This document shows, in pieces, positions 31,291 through 45,834 of a stretch of DNA of 64,000 nt. A program made the position numbers and the translations under genes. The stretch covers positions 434,001-498,000 of the forward strand of contig VXAZ01001057.1 of NCBI GenBank assembly GCA_013399875.1. The letters run 5' to 3'. Position 1 is the stretch's first letter. Each line of letters opens with the position of its first letter. The notes beneath the pieces are model-generated. The model was not told where the DNA came from. It was given only the letters and a program-made list of their open reading frames with translations, and searched no databases. Source of the DNA: Gymnorhina tibicen. Taxonomy: Eukaryota > Chordata > Aves > Passeriformes > Artamidae.

Positions 31291-34261
31291 ACCCCTTTGG
31301 GAGGTAGCACTGCTCGGTGTGCCCACCCAGGGCCACACTGATGTCCCAAGGAGATTTCAGGCATTTCAAACTAAAGAAGACTTTCCCTCAACACAACAGG
31401 TTCTGCTCAGCTACTCATGCCCATAATTCTATTCTTCAACACAGGCACATTTGAAATAACTACACCAGCCCTGAGCTTTTTTGTGCTACACCTCTGGTCT
31501 TGGGTGTCCAAGAATGGGACCCTTCCATACTGTTCATTGCTACACATGCTTCTATGAAATGAACGGAAAGCCACAGGAGCAGGGACAATGCTGGCAAAAC
31601 TTTGTGGAAGCAGGAAGTCCACAAAAGAACCCTCGCCTGACACCAGCCACCCACAGGGAAAAGGCCCAAGAGGTTCCATCTTCCCCTGCCCAGGAGAACA
31701 CACAGGTTCAACACCTGCTCCTTCATTGTCATGCTAAGCAGATAGAATGTATCCTGCACTGATATACCAGATAAATAAGCAGATAATAAAATAGATAATA
31801 AATATGCACCAGAGAAACCAAATCCACTTAAGAAGCTGAAAAGAACTGCTGGTGTGAAGTACCGATCGATTCTAAACTCTCTGAAGGATTCACTTTCTGA
31901 GAGATGCTCACAAGGAGAACCAAGAGACTTTGAGAGTTTGGCAAAATGAACAGTTAACTTCATTCCAGTATGACTGTTATCCTCCAATTACAAGTCACTA
32001 AATTAGATTCCTTCACAGTGAAATGCAGTCCCCATTTCTGCAATGCTTTATTAACTTTAATGCACTCTATACACTCTGTCTCTCACTCTCTTGCTCATTC
32101 ACTTAAATGCTATATTTGTTCTCTTAAAATATGTCTCCTGCGGTCCCCCTGCATCGACTCATACAGTATATTACACTTGGTTAGGCAATGGCTAGTTATG
32201 ATGCCCAGGGAGGAGAGTGTAGGTTTTTCCCAGCCCCTTTCCCACCAGGAATACTTTACAGGGCCCTTCAACCCAAGGGCTCAGATAGAATTTATGCAGG
32301 AGCTATACAGGCAGTCATGGCAGGTGTCAGCCTTCATGCTCAAGCGCATGCTTCTCCCAGAGGGAAAAATGGCAGCCAAGAAACCCATTCCCTTCTCTTC
32401 ATTTGCATCAAAGCCAATAAATCTCGAGCATCTACCTCCAAGCAGAAGAGAGCCCAGATCCTGAAGAGCACATAGGTGCCAATCTGTTGGGTGTCTGTGC
32501 CCCACTCGGGCAGATTTTTCCATTCAGGACAAGATTGAGTTATCTGGACAGTGCCAGATCCTCAGGCTTTGGCCAGATATGCAGGGAGCAGCTAGGGCTG
32601 GGAAGCAGGTAATACAAAGAGGAGGTTGTCTGTGTCTCAGTAGCCAACCTGCCATCTCCAATTTGGATCCTCAGCCACAAGCCCTCTCTGGATCAGGCAG
32701 AGCAATGCTTAGGTAGCCTGTGTTGTACCAACCAAGACACCTCTCTCTCCATCTCTCACTCATACATAACATGTCTGTCATGCTGGCTATATCTTTCAGG
32801 TGCTCCATGAGCAGTCTGTGTGCCAGACGGCAGTGTTCTTCTGAGTGAATAGCAGGTACCAGGTCCCCTTGCAGGATGGGAACTGAGGATGTGATAAGGC
32901 AGGAGAATATCAGTAAATCACACCCAACCCAGGGCTGAGTGTGGTTTTCACCTTTCAGCTCCCACGAGGCAGTGTAGGGGTGAGCTGCTCAAAGACTAAA
33001 ACAGGGGTGCTCGTGGTGTTACAATCCCTTCTGTCCTCGGGGCTGACTCATGTTCACATCAGTAGCCACTCTTCACATATCTGATCCCATGCATGTGGCT
33101 GGCTGTTAGAGAAAGGGACAGACATCCCAACACCAACCTCACCTCACGTTACTCCTCTGGTCTGGCTCACTGCAGGCCCCTTTTGAATGTGTGCTAGTAG
33201 GGACAAGGCAGGGTGAACCACCACAGACTTATTATCAGATTAAGGGGACCCCAGAACAATTGTGAAAATGTGTTTCTGCATACAGAGCAACAAGTTTTGT
33301 CCATAATTTCTAGTGTTCAAGTGCAAATATTCGAGGTACTCAAGCAAGAAAGCATTGGAGACAGCACACGGACCTCCTTCTAAGTGTGTTCCTGTTTCCA
33401 GTGAAAAAGAGGAATGGAGAAATTCACATACAAAGAAATTCATAAGCACCTGACAAGGCTGCAGCTGTAAAACAGGGCATTTACCCTTTGTCGTTTCAAG
33501 AAATTTTAATAATTTTATAGTATAATTTCACCAGTCAAGAATAATTATAAAAACATGCAAGTATATTTTATTACCAAGTATTTCACATGAGCAGGATTTT
33601 CCCTTAGAGGTGGTGTGGGGCAACACAGTGTTTGAAGTATTTTCTGTGATTTTGGCACTCCAAAACAATTTAGTAAATCCCAAACTCCAGACTGGTGTGT
33701 AAAATCCTTTACACATTACTGCACACTATTATATTGTCTCTTACTCCCTAGAAAATAATATATGGGAGTGCCATTAGATGAAGTGGTTTTACGGACATAT
33801 CTATATTTAGGTATAAACATGCCAGTAAAACCATTACACCTCTATAATCTTATTTTACTTACCAATAAAACATATCCACCATTGTAGAGGAATGCAGCAT
33901 CTACTTACTGCAGAGAAATGTTACACAATCACTTTCAAAATGGGAAGTGAAAGCTAACTTCTCCAATTGAAAATGCAAGAGGAATGTAGGTAGTCAGACA
34001 GTAATTATTCCAATTGGAATTTAGCCAGGACCAAAGGTTAGATTGTTTAAAAATATCATGAGAACCTTACTTGACACTGCACTTTTACGGGGATCAGACT
34101 TAAGATAAGTATTAATAGAAAATTATTAGGCTGCACAGGCAAAATACAGCTCAGCATTAAGAAGTATTTCCAGATGATATTTCAAAATACAGAAAGTACA
34201 CAAATAGGTCACTGTACATTCAACCAGGCTAACTGTAAATAGACTACTACTCCAGCAGTGT

Positions 34262-34332
34262 ACAGCAAAGCCAGACAATCTTCAGGTCAGAGAAGGAAAC
34301 TGAGGCAGAACAAAGGCTGGTCACAGGGTTTT
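34262..34332 (+). mobile_element. Possible MIR-like SINE tail
   Basis: AGAAGGAAACTGAGGCAGAA followed by GGCTGGTCACAGGG resembles the MIR tail (GAGGAAACTGAGGCACAGAG, AAGGTCACACAG). The match is short and unsupported on either side. Confidence 0.35.
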
Positions 34333-36959
34333 GGGGGTAGTTCTGTTGTGTGCTGACAATGGTACCTCCTCCTGCTGCAGTTGTGCCATCTAGGTAGCCT
34401 TGCACCTAGTGTTCACTTGGAAGGGTGTTTGCAGGCTCCCCAAACCCAATCTCCAAGCTCAAGACAGCAAGAGGAAAGGAAGTCATGTAATACCGCAGTC
34501 CCAGACAAAAAGCTGTCTTGAAGGCAGCTTTCCTAATTAAGAGGAAGACAATGCTTGGGACAGGAGGCTGAACCAAGCCCCTAGCCACCAGCAAAGGGAA
34601 CTTCACAGATATTGGCTCCATAGGGGAGAACGAAAAGCCTACCTCCAGCCTCCCCCTCCTATGCTTCATTGGAGGGCCACAAGGAAGTTCCTATCCCACT
34701 GGTTTTTGGGCTCAGCTCACTGAGAGCTCTGATGCTCTAAATACTTCAAGCCACAGAATCTGAATTCAACAGCAAATTTTGTATCTGCACCAACTGCAAT
34801 GCTAATTCCCAGCCCTACTCTCATCACTAGCCCAGTTCCAAGCCTCACCACTATCACCACCCTCAGTCCCATTTCTACCTAAAGACAGATGTCCTGCCAG
34901 ACCCAGTGGGAGATATCAGCACTACCCTTTGGTATTTGGTCGCCTTTGACAGCATCTTAATTCACACTGCCTTCCTTCCTCTGACAGTTTGAGCAGTATC
35001 AGACAATGAATCCAAAAGCAATCCTTATGTTTCAGGATCTAGTTGGAGGTAGGAAGAAATCCATCTCACCCAGGAAATACTTTACAAACCTCAAAGGTGC
35101 TTTGAGCCTGGTATCCAACACACCACCAGAGAACAAGTGCACCAGAAGAAGCTGTAGGGAAGTCAGCATTGAACTAGATGGCTACTGGGCTGTCACACAA
35201 GGAAATACAAGTATGTCCAGATCAAAGAAGAACACTATTTCTGTATTTACCGATGACAGAAGACTGGTGACATTTGATCTTTTTGTCTACTACCTACCTT
35301 ATGGGCAAACTGGAGGAGCTAAGAAGACCCATGGAAAAAAAAAGAGGGAGGACAGACTGGAACTTCATCAACTGTTACTCCTAAGAGCTGGGGTTTAAAG
35401 TAATAAATCACACCAAAATTTACACCTAAGGTTCTCCAACTCTCTGATTTTTAACAACCCAATTCCAGCTTACGACTGCCTCCCAATCTCATGGTTACTC
35501 TGCAGCGTAGACATGCTGCATATTGTATACCTCTGAAGAAGCATTCCTCTTCTTCTAACACTGTTTTAACAATTGTTCTACCACACCTTCAGCCCAGGCT
35601 ATTTGTACATTGACAACTCTTGTGCTGCTGTTTCCCATATTACTGCTTACCACGTAGGTGACATAAGTGCCCATAAATCTTCTTCTGGCTCACAGCCCTG
35701 TTGTTCCAGGAATTTTGTCAACAGATACAAAGAAGAGGAGGATGGATCTGGGGCACGATAGATGTGTCTTGAAAGTGCCTGCACACTTCAGGTGCTGATA
35801 AACAGAATGAATGATGCTGCAGGAAAATCTCCATATGTTCAGAGCAGAAAGATGGCAGAGACTAGAGACAACGGCAAGTGCCATACACAGTGGTGAATGC
35901 AACAGTCCAGCACCCGGACCAAAAGGGTTTATTATGGTGACCCTGAGTAAACAGACCCACAAGGGCATTTCAGTAGTTTTAGATGAAAACTGGTATGGTT
36001 TAGTTTAACTAGCTTTGAACATCACTTATATTATCATTCTCAGCTATAAATGCTCCTACGACAGTGGCAGAAACATTTCTCCAAGGCCTTTTGGGCAGGT
36101 CTTCTTTCTGTTCTTCACAATCACTCCAATATGTACCTTTGTCCATGCCTGTAATGTCCCACAGATCCATTTCTATCTAACATACAAAATGTTTCCAATT
36201 TTCCCTTATTTCTCCCAAGCCAGTCTTGTTCTTTTGGGGAAGGCATCACACACCCCCAGACAAAGCCTTCAAAGCCCTTGGAACTCTCTCATTACCTCAT
36301 TGTTAGCTCTCTTTCCATAGACACTGAGTGGAAAGTAGCACATGTGTTTACTTCTATTCTCTATTTATTTTCTTCAAAGCTGTTCTTTCTTTATTAGACC
36401 ACATACAAACTCCTTCCTGACTTGGGCAGTGTCAGATACATCAGAGGCTAGTTTGCCTCTGTCTATCGAACAGGTGTATCCAAGAATAAGGTGAAAAAGT
36501 GCTTCCTCTTCTCTACCCCATGCAAAAGAGAAGAGCAATTCTCTCCCTGCACTTAAGGCAGTACAAAAAATGCTTTGATCATCAATTAGACCCGTATCAT
36601 TCCCAACAGACGAAGAACTATGTCTCATTATTGTAAGCTTGCCCAAGGGTAAGTTCCCAGTGTCCTTCCCACTTCCTCCCACCCACATATTTTACATATC
36701 ACAGGTGATAGCTGATACAGCCACAGCCTGCAAAGTTCTGTTGAGACCAACACCAAATGATTCATAGAAATCAAAAATTAAAATCCTCTGCTTAATAGTC
36801 TTGCCCTTCCCCCAGTCACTTCAGGATTACTGTCTATAGAACCTGCTTCAGCACACTACCTGCTCTGAAACAACTCAAACAGTAAGATTACCACTGCTAG
36901 GAGATGGCTCACATTTTGAAACATTTCCCTAAACTCAGCCTAAATTTTCCCTTTGCTCA

Positions 36960-37130
36960 GCTATCCTGTAACTTCAATAACGTCTCCTTCATTCAGCCTA
37001 AACCATTTCTCCCTCTCAACTCACCGTTTCCACCGTGAAAATGCTTGTAGGTGGTTATCTGATCACCCCTTGAGACTTTCCTCTGCTGCAGCAAAAGTTC
37101 AGCTGTGTTTATTGCTCCTCATAATTTGAG
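36960..37130 (-). mobile_element. Ancient CR1 fragment
   Basis: The segment with CAGCCTAAACCATTTCTCCC, GCTTGTAGGTGGTTATCTGA, TCACCCCTTGAGACTTTCCT and CTGCAGCAAAAGTTCAGCTG reads as the reverse complement of an old CR1 3' region. There the equivalents are the GTTATCTGATCACCCCTTGAG and TTCTCCAGGCTAAAC blocks. It is well diverged. Confidence 0.6.
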
Positions 37131-37358
37131 TCTCCTTGGATCCTCATCAGGATGAGCGAGGGAGAATGAAGGAAATGGCTGGGCGAGGGAGCAAGGGAGC
37201 GGGTCTGACCTGCTTACCCAGACTGGCACACACGTGCAGAGCCGCGGGACTCAGTGTCACACACACAAAAGCCATTAAGAGAGACAGCAGGTCAGTCTGG
37301 CATTGCCCAGTGCCAACTTCTAAATGCCAGAGCAGAGAGGCTTGGCACAGCCACCCCT

Positions 37359-37381
37359 CTCTGCAAGCCTGGCTTGCAGAG
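37359..37381. repeat. 11-base perfect palindrome with single-base centre
   Basis: CTCTGCAAGCC, a central T, and GGCTTGCAGAG are exact reverse complements. It is short but has no mismatch. Confidence 0.9.
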
Positions 37382-40300
37382 CCAGGCTAGAGCCACTATT
37401 CCCCTGCCAGGTTCTCACCCTCCCCCCAGCATCCCGCTTAGAGAAGTTTAGAGGGTTGAGACAGGTCCTCCCTGCCAGCGACTGAAATACCCTCACCACC
37501 TGGAGGGTTCGGTTGCCACAGCTGTCACTCCATGCATGTGTATGCTCGGCTTGAAACAAGGGTTTCAAAGCTTAAGAGGCATACACCATTTCCCACTTGC
37601 AACTGTTGTCTGCCCCACCTCAGACTGGATCTGGGCGCAGAGGAGACCATCCAAATCAAGGGACATGCTGCTGCATGTGGGGCCCCTCCACAGGATTTCA
37701 GCAGGGTTGAAAGCAGCTTTGCCTCCTGAAGTGCAAGACTCAGTTTAAACAGGCAGCAGAATGCTATGCAGAGCAACACTGGATTTGCCTCTTAAATAGA
37801 ACTGAAACCCTTTGAAAAGCCATTGGACAATCCCTTCCTTCCTTTTGTAATTCTCCACTTCCAGTTTTCATTTCCAAGCAGGAATCAACAGCATATTAAT
37901 AACATGAGGATATTAAAGACCGCAATTTCCAAAAGCTAGGGATTTAAATACCTCCGATCCATTAATAACCATGAGAAACACACATTTAACTTCACTTGGA
38001 TGGTTTGGAAAAGCACATCCATGGCATTTCTCATTATTTGATGTATTAATTTGAGGTTTTCTGTTCAACTTTAATCAACTCTGCATTTTGTGCATTGACA
38101 GATTGATACATTGAATTTCAAAATTTAAAAAACAAGAATTTTCATTTCCAAGGGTGGAAGGACTCCCCCATTTCCCAGATGCTCACATGCACCTCATTCA
38201 GTATCTGCTCATTCCCTGCATCATTTCCTTATAGGAAAAACACAGAGCAGGTAAACAGAGTCTGCACTGGCTCTTGAAGGCAGCAGCCAAATTCCACACC
38301 AGTGCTGAGATCGCCGTTGGTTACTCGAAGTCTCACATCAAGAGACAGTGTTAAATTATTTGGATGCCAGATGTAAACAGTGTAAAAGCCAATTCAGAAT
38401 CGTTTTCTAAAACATACCATAAGTGGGAAAGAAAATATTTTTTTTTTTAGGCCAAAATTGAATGATTCCTTCTTCTACAAGGCTGAGAATTCTAGAAAGG
38501 GAATCTGAGTCAGAAGGAGACAGCCTCAAACTACACTTGCACTTTGGACACAGTCATCCTGTTTGCTGCCCATCTTCTCACATATAATGTATGACATGGG
38601 ATACAGTTTTAAAACATAGAGCTGCCCATCCCTTAAGAAAGTTCTTCATGGGTGTACATTTCAGTTTTGAAACCCATGCAGCTGGGACAAGCTAGAAGAA
38701 AATATGCACCGCCTCTGCTCATGATGGCACTGCTATTGCAAATCTTAAACAGCCCTAAAGCTGAGAGCCAGGGTTCACCAGGCCTGATCAGACTCTCATG
38801 AAAGTGTTATAGACAGCAGAAATGGCAGAGAAGGTGACTTGATGCCTGAAGCACCAAGATGTGATGAGGACAAAAGAGCTGCTAAGTGGAGGCAGTGGGG
38901 TGGAGAGAGAGATGCATCCTGTGAGCTGGTCCAGGACAAAGCTGCAGTGCTGCAGGCACGGATGGGCCAGGTTTCACAATCCCCCAGCATCCCTCAGGAG
39001 CCTCATGACCTCTTGCTCTCCACTGGTATATAGCATTTTGGAAAATGAGGTTTAGTCACCAGGGGACCCTGTGACAATGTCAGCCTTGTTTGTGAAATAA
39101 GACAGGGAATTAATCTGGAAGCGAGAAGGACCGAGATACGGGTTTAGCATGTGGAAAGAAGCATGATACAGCCACTGAAGCCAAGAAGAGTCAAAGGCAG
39201 GTTCTGGTCAGGCCACTAAAAATGATAGAGGAGTACCCAGAAAATTTTGAGTGTCCTTCCTTGTAATTGCCTGTCTGTTGATCCCTCCCTTCTCCTCACT
39301 CTGATCCTTGGTAAAGGACTTATGTTCCTGTTATCATTACTTACTGAAAAATAAAACTAAGTCTACCCAGGAGAAATAGTAAGGGAAGACAAATTTGTGA
39401 CACCTAAAAGGGTGCCATTCAAGATATTTGGAGCTGTACACTCCCTATCCAGAAGCATCCCAAAAACGACTAATCCCTTTAGAAAAAGTTGATCCTTAAA
39501 ATAAACACTAAAGCCAGGATAAATTGAGAACTGATAACTGCAAATCAGAAAAATTTTTGGTAGTCTCATTTTTCTTCTCCTTTCCCTCTTTCTTCTTCCA
39601 ACCCAACACTCTTCCCTTTCCCTAACTTTCTTGCTCTGAGTTCAATGACCAGCGATCGAGCAGCTGGATACAATATGCTTTCACAGTACATTAGTGCTGT
39701 GCACCAGACCATGCTGTGCCTGCAATTGTATGACAGGTCAGGGCCAATTCATCTTACTGAGACCTTCAATCAACAGTGTCCAGAAAGCTCTCCCGGTTGG
39801 AGGGACCCAGCCCAGCAGCCACTGACCTCTCCCTCCGCTCAGCATTCGATCATATTTACAGAGCTGCAGTGACAGAAAGATACACAGGCAAAGCCCTGTC
39901 TGGACCACAGCTCATCACTGCCTGTTGATGCTTCAGGGACAGGGATGGGAAGACCCAATCCAATGCAAGCAAACAGACCAGCTTTGCCTCAGCTGAATGC
40001 CATTTCCATGCATTTTTTTTCTCTGTTTTCTCCAGCCTCTCAAATTCATTGATGCTGGCTGCTTCAGCCACTTTTCCCAGGAGCTCATTCAGCTGTTCAT
40101 TCCACCTCATGCCAGTGAATGCATACAAGGAGGTACAAGCCCATGTCACCTCGCAGCCCAGCTCCACCACTGACTTCATGAGGGTGCAGTTCAGCTGCCT
40201 TGGACCACATCTCATTTACACAAAAGTCACTATAGCTCACCTTTGCAGCAGGAAAAAGAAGCATTAGTAGCAAGAGTAAGAGATAATATGACCAGAATGC

Positions 40301-40422
40301 GACACTTGTCACAATAGTGAATACCAGTAAATAAAAATCAATACTACGGATAAAGAGTAGCCCCAGCTTACTTACATTTTAAGATCAGTTTAGTTTTGAA
40401 ATAATATAAGAGGGCTTAGTTT

Positions 40423-40435
40423 AAAAAAAAAAAAA
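40423..40435. repeat. Poly(A) homopolymer, 13 bases
   Basis: A run of 13 A lies in AT-rich intronic sequence. No retroposed body is recognised upstream. Confidence 0.9.
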
Positions 40436-42357
40436 TACAGAATTTCAATATTCCCCATCAACTTCCTTCAAGCTACAATGTATGTCCTACTCTACCATCC
40501 TTCTCAGCTTTCTCCATCCATCATTTATCTCCAATCCATTTCTTGTTCTTCATGGCTCCATTTCTCACTTCAAGCACTGTCATATTTTTGATCCATCCTT
40601 GTTACCTCTTAGCTCACTTGTATTCAAACCATTCATTGTCTGGTTTTAAATCTTAAAAGCATGGAGGGAACAAACCACAACAAGTGAAGTCTTGTTCTTA
40701 TCCTTCACATCACCATCTAAAACCAATAAGCATTTTTTGAAAGTGTAAATGCCATCGTTTTCTTTCTCATCCTTCGCCTTATCCTCCTCATCAGAAAGCT
40801 GGAGATGCATCTTCTCTGCTTCATAGAGTTAGAATCTTTAATTATTTATGGTATTTAAAGTACTTTTCACTCTCAAGCAATAGAAGCTACAGGAGCTGAG
40901 ATTATTATTATTGCTTTCCATTGCACTTACCCGAAGGCAACAATGTCTTCTTGTGAGATCATACCCAACATTACTCACAGGATCTCCAGAGAGTGTATTA
41001 AAACCTGTATGTCCAAGATCTTCAGGACAATAAATCCTAGTTTAGCTAGGAGCAGAGAGAAAGGAAATCCTGTAATACCACAAATACTTGGCAGCTGCCA
41101 AGCTAAGTCCTGATACTCAATATCGACTTTGCCACATTGACTCAAATTGCAAAACACTGCTGATCTGTAGTTTCTGATGAAACATGTTAGCAACTGCAGG
41201 TTTGTTAAGCCTATGCTCACAAAAATAGCTAAACTTGTGACATATTTCACCTAGTCCCAAGCAGCTTCCTTGCTGGCAAGGAAGAGCAAGAGCAATGCGG
41301 AGCTTTGGCGAGGAAGGCAGCGCTGCAATGGGCAGCCAGCCTTCAGCGCCTGGGGTGGAGCTGCAGCTCTTCTCAGCACTGGGACCCATCCTCCGGGCAA
41401 CTTCAGACCAGACCTAGAAAACTCCTACTTCATCGAGAGATCTGCCCTGGGGGTCTGACACAGATCTAGGAGGTCTGGTTCCAGCAGCTCTTGGACAGGG
41501 GAAATGTAAAGCCCAGATCCATTTTAATTCACTTGCAGAAACTCAAAAAAAGGGATCTCTTAGGCATAGGTCTCCAAAGTGGACAGCCTGGATTTAAACT
41601 GATCTGGGAGAAGGTGGGCAGACCAGAGTCACCAGGCTTTATAGTATGGACAAGAAGTCTTGGGAGCTCTAGTTCACTCCTAAACAAAAACAGGGAGCCT
41701 GGAGACCCCAAGAGTCCTGTCTGGGGCTTCAGGATCAGAGGTGCCAGAAACTTGGGATTCATAAAGTCCTCACATGTAAGTTTGAGGCCCCATGCCGTTA
41801 GACCAGGCCATGAGTTACAGTGGCCCACCGCTAGAAGCCCTGAGAGCCAGGGGAGGAAATATTGCTGTGACAATTTCACCACAGTTAATTAATCACTCTT
41901 ACAGGTACCTCTGAACTTGCAGTATCCCAATATTTGCAGAGGAAGGGAGGGAATTTTGACATTAAGTTTGGACTAAAAAAGTTTCTACCTCTGAAGGTAC
42001 TCCCCCCCTGCCTGGAAAATCATCTTGCACCCTGGAAGCTTGTGATTCTGTCAGACTTCACAAACTGCACTGCACTGTGCCTGAGCACCCGAGTGACACC
42101 TCGGGAGAGCAAAAAGGGTTGAGGGGTTCTGGCAGCCACAGGGCAGTTGTTGTCGTTGACAAATTTACAGGGAGAAACTGCTCTGCTTTGGGGGATTTTT
42201 CTGTTGAGCAGGGACAGATGTGAAGGCTGGAGTAGTCCTGGAGTCAAGAGAAGAGATGTCCGCCCTGACTCAAATTCTTCTTTCAGTTCCCATCATTTCC
42301 TGGGTTACACTGCCATAGAGCAATGTTGAAAGACTAGTGCATTCCCACTATATTTAT

Positions 42358-42412
42358 TATTAATTATAAGGTAATTAATTATAAGGTAATAGAATTAATT
42401 ATAAGGTAAAAT
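42358..42412. repeat. AT-rich minisatellite
   Basis: Three copies of TAATTATAAGGTAA with small spacers lie in a row, continuing into an AT-rich, partly low-complexity stretch to about 42520 that also includes a short CACACACA run. No coding content is seen. Confidence 0.85.
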
Positions 42413-45400
42413 AAGGGTGTGTATGTATTTTTCACATGCACACACACAGAAAATATATTTGTTTATATATAAACACAAAGGTTTTATTATTTTTTATTTT
42501 TATATAAATTTAAAGGGTACATATGCACTCCATCTCATCTTGAACCAGGAGACAAGTCTGCATATCTTTGAAGGTGGAACATAAGTGAGAAAAGCAGCTC
42601 TTTACCCCTTTCCTGTCAGACCTGAAATGGCACCAGTTCCTAAACACACTAAATCCATGTATTCCTGAAAACAGGAAAACTCAAAAACCGTCCAGAAAAA
42701 TAAAAGGTGGAGACAACATTCAAGTTGCAACCTTTTTACATCTAGGATGGCCCTTGAAGGAAATCAGCTTCTAAGTTAGAAACCCAAACCTTGCTGCTAC
42801 ACCAGGGGTCAGCATCCAGCACAAAGCAGCTGGTCCCCAGTTTCAAATTTTAAAAAAAATTAAATATCAGTGCTTAGACACCATGCTTGCTTCCTGGAAA
42901 ACCTCTCTGACACAGCCCTGCTTTGGTGTCCTGTTCAGGATGACACTGTGGCAGGACCCTGTTTCCAAGCCAGGAGGCATTTCTGCACGCAGCCGTGTCA
43001 ATTGTTATAATTATGAAGATGCCAAAGTACATTAAAATTCTCAGAGGCCTTTGTACCATTCATTTCCACTACCCCTGTGCCAGAGGAGTGTAAAGCCCCT
43101 GATGTGGCAGCATCTTAAACCTACTTTGCAGAGGTGTTAGCACCTTTGTGAGGCACTGTGTGCCACAGGAGGGGGTTCATGATCTACATTCAGAGCATAC
43201 ATCCAGAGAGAAGCCTCTTGCCACACCCCTAGTGATATTTGTCAGGGGAGAAGGGGAAAAGTTGGAACAAATGAGACACTTATACATTATCAACTGACTA
43301 CATTGTTGGTGTTGCTCTGGGATCCCCTTCCTCTTGTTTGTACTTTATCTTCAGAGCCTGCAAAGCTTCAGGGACTCTCCAACTCCCTGACCATATTCCT
43401 AGCACAGCCCTGTCACCACTTCATCCAGAGGCCAGGGATACTTCAGCAAGACAAAAAACAATACCCATTTATCATTCCTTCTTTCCTAATTAAAGAGATC
43501 AGAGGACTTAACAGACCTCAGCTGATCTCCCAGCCCTGGAGCTGAGGTGAGTCGATGGGCAAGCTGTGCAGCCCTTCCAGGTGATTCATTTACTCAGGCT
43601 GGCCTGGCATGCAGCTAAGGAACCATCCTCTCCAGATCCATCTGCCTTCCAGCTTCCCCCCACTGCTAAAATTTTCATTTATTTATAAAATGCAATTGTC
43701 TAGAAGCACATATTAAAAAAAATAAATAAAAATAAAAACCACCACCTCAAACCCAAAATACCAGATACCCAGACACTAGGGAAAGAAAAAGCACTCAGGC
43801 AGTGCATCAACTCCCTAAGGGAGATACTCAGGTTTGAGTTACTGCCAAGATGACATCTGTAGGGAAATAAGCCACCAGATGCAGGGAATGGACTGCAGGG
43901 GCCCAGAGCAATGGGGAGGAGAGGGAGGGGAAAAAAAAGAGCTAGTGAGCGAGAGAAATAAATCAAGAAATTAAGCAGTCTGGTTTGTTCATCGCTAACT
44001 ATTCTGCTTTACAAAATTTACAGGTGTTTTCCACTCCCTATCTCTGCTGAAGCAGTTTCCCAAATGTCCCAGTACCTGCTTCAAACCATCTGGCTTGCCA
44101 TACCCCAGCCCAGCAGATTCTCAGCCAGAAAGGCTTCACTGCCCATTGGATCAGAGCAGAAGAAGAGCCATCTTTTCTAGCTACTGTGATCTACAGGTTC
44201 CCTCACGTCTTCCCTCTGCCTAGAGGGTCCCCAGTCCCCTCATAAAGAAAAAATAATCTCATACACATTCTAGCTTTCAAAGCTAGGCATCCCTTTGTTA
44301 ACGTCAGTCCTGCCTCCCTTGTGCCTTCAAGCCCACTGGTGTGAAGAGGGGATATATCCCATGCCAACAGAAACGTGAAAAGAAGAGGCTGATGTTTCGC
44401 CAGATGGCTTCGGACTTGTCACAGCAGGGAGAGAAACATGCTTGAAGAACCTGGCCCTGGCACTAACCATCACCTCCTGGACTGGTAGTGCAGGACAGCT
44501 GGAGCAGCTGGGGCTGAGTACCAGATGTGAGATGACAGGAATGCAGAGCAGCAATCACACAGGGCAAACACGGAGGCAGTAAGAACCGCAGGCTCCCTCT
44601 GGGACTGCAGTGATATGTTCAGCAGACAACACATTTAGAGCAAGAGCAGTGGAAAAGATGCACATACCAAAGAGTCAAGGGAGCAGGGTAATGAAGAGTC
44701 AAACCATCTGACCACAGCTTACAATGAACAGCATCAAATAGTACAAGCAATGGGTGAAAGAAGCGCAAGGTCTAAGGAAGGTTCTGCAGCATAAACCATG
44801 CAGGGCACCAGCCTGCCTACAGAGCTCACTAGACCAGAAAACTTTACCCTCTCCAACCCAGCATCAGCCCAGAATGACCACTAGTGGCAGTTCTAATCCT
44901 TGTTTCACAGAGCCGCTCTAAAGGGCCATCTCCTTAGACATCATGCCAGAAAACTCAGATGACCACCAGACAACTGTACTTTGTACATGTGAAATCTTTG
45001 TACACGTGAAACCTGTACCTGTTGTCCAGCATCTGAAGGAAGCCAAGGAAGGTCCTTGTCTTCTCCCCGCTGTTTGCTGTGTTCCAGGAAACAACCCTCT
45101 GCCATTACAGAAAATACCGTCTGATGCTGAAACCTCACCTACAGATACCTCTTTTATTTTTCTATAACCTTCACTGGATTTTTGGTTTTCATGGGCCGCA
45201 TCCCAGCACCAGGGTATCAGCCAGATGTCAGCACAGCTGACACAGAAGTCTGCTGCAAGCAGACAACTGGTGGGACAAGGGGATCCCATGGGGATGGATG
45301 TGACCACGCTTTCACTTCGATGACTGAGTTCATGCACCCTTTTCCTACAAAAGTTTCAGCCAGAAGGGGACTAAAAGGGAAAAGGCTGCCTCTTTTCCCT

Positions 45401-45705
45401 GCCCTGAAGCTGAGTCACAGTCTCAGAGAAACCAGCAGATGTGCTAAGAGTAAAGCAGATAGTTCTTGCAGACAGAGCTGCATTATGGAGAGAGGGATGA
45501 CAGAGATGCTTTGCCTTTTCTTGTCCTTGGGTGCTTCTCACTCCCCAAAAAGCCCATCAGCATGCACTCTTCCTCTAGTAGTGCATGCTTTTCCAAGGAG
45601 GTGGCCATGCACAGTTAGATGCAGGCAGTCCCTCCACTCCTTCATCGCAGGGCGGCATCCATGCCAGGTGCAATGCACACACCCACATATCCATGAACAG
45701 TGATC

Positions 45706-45834
45706 AGAGAAAGTGGAAAAAAGCTAAGGGAAAGGAAACAGCAGAGCAGAGAAAGGGAGGACAAGAAGAAAAGTGAGAAGTGAGAGGGACGGTGAAAAGA
45801 AGAGATAAGAATGGGAGAGAAAGTGGAGAGGGAG
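45706..45834. repeat. Purine-rich tract on the plus strand
   Basis: About 130 bases are almost entirely A and G on the plus strand, with only scattered pyrimidines. Tracts like this can form triplex (H-DNA) structures. No coding function is suggested, although frames stay open across part of it because of the biased composition. Confidence 0.8.

Noticed and set aside
31460..31987. 175-codon minus-strand frame with hydrophobic segments
   Set aside because: No recognisable family, no splice context, and it overlaps a plus-strand frame; membrane-like stretches arise readily from pyrimidine-rich DNA. Treated as chance.
45182..45703. 173-codon plus-strand frame
   Set aside because: No domain, and it lies beside the purine-biased tract where stops are depleted. 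No exon boundaries support it.
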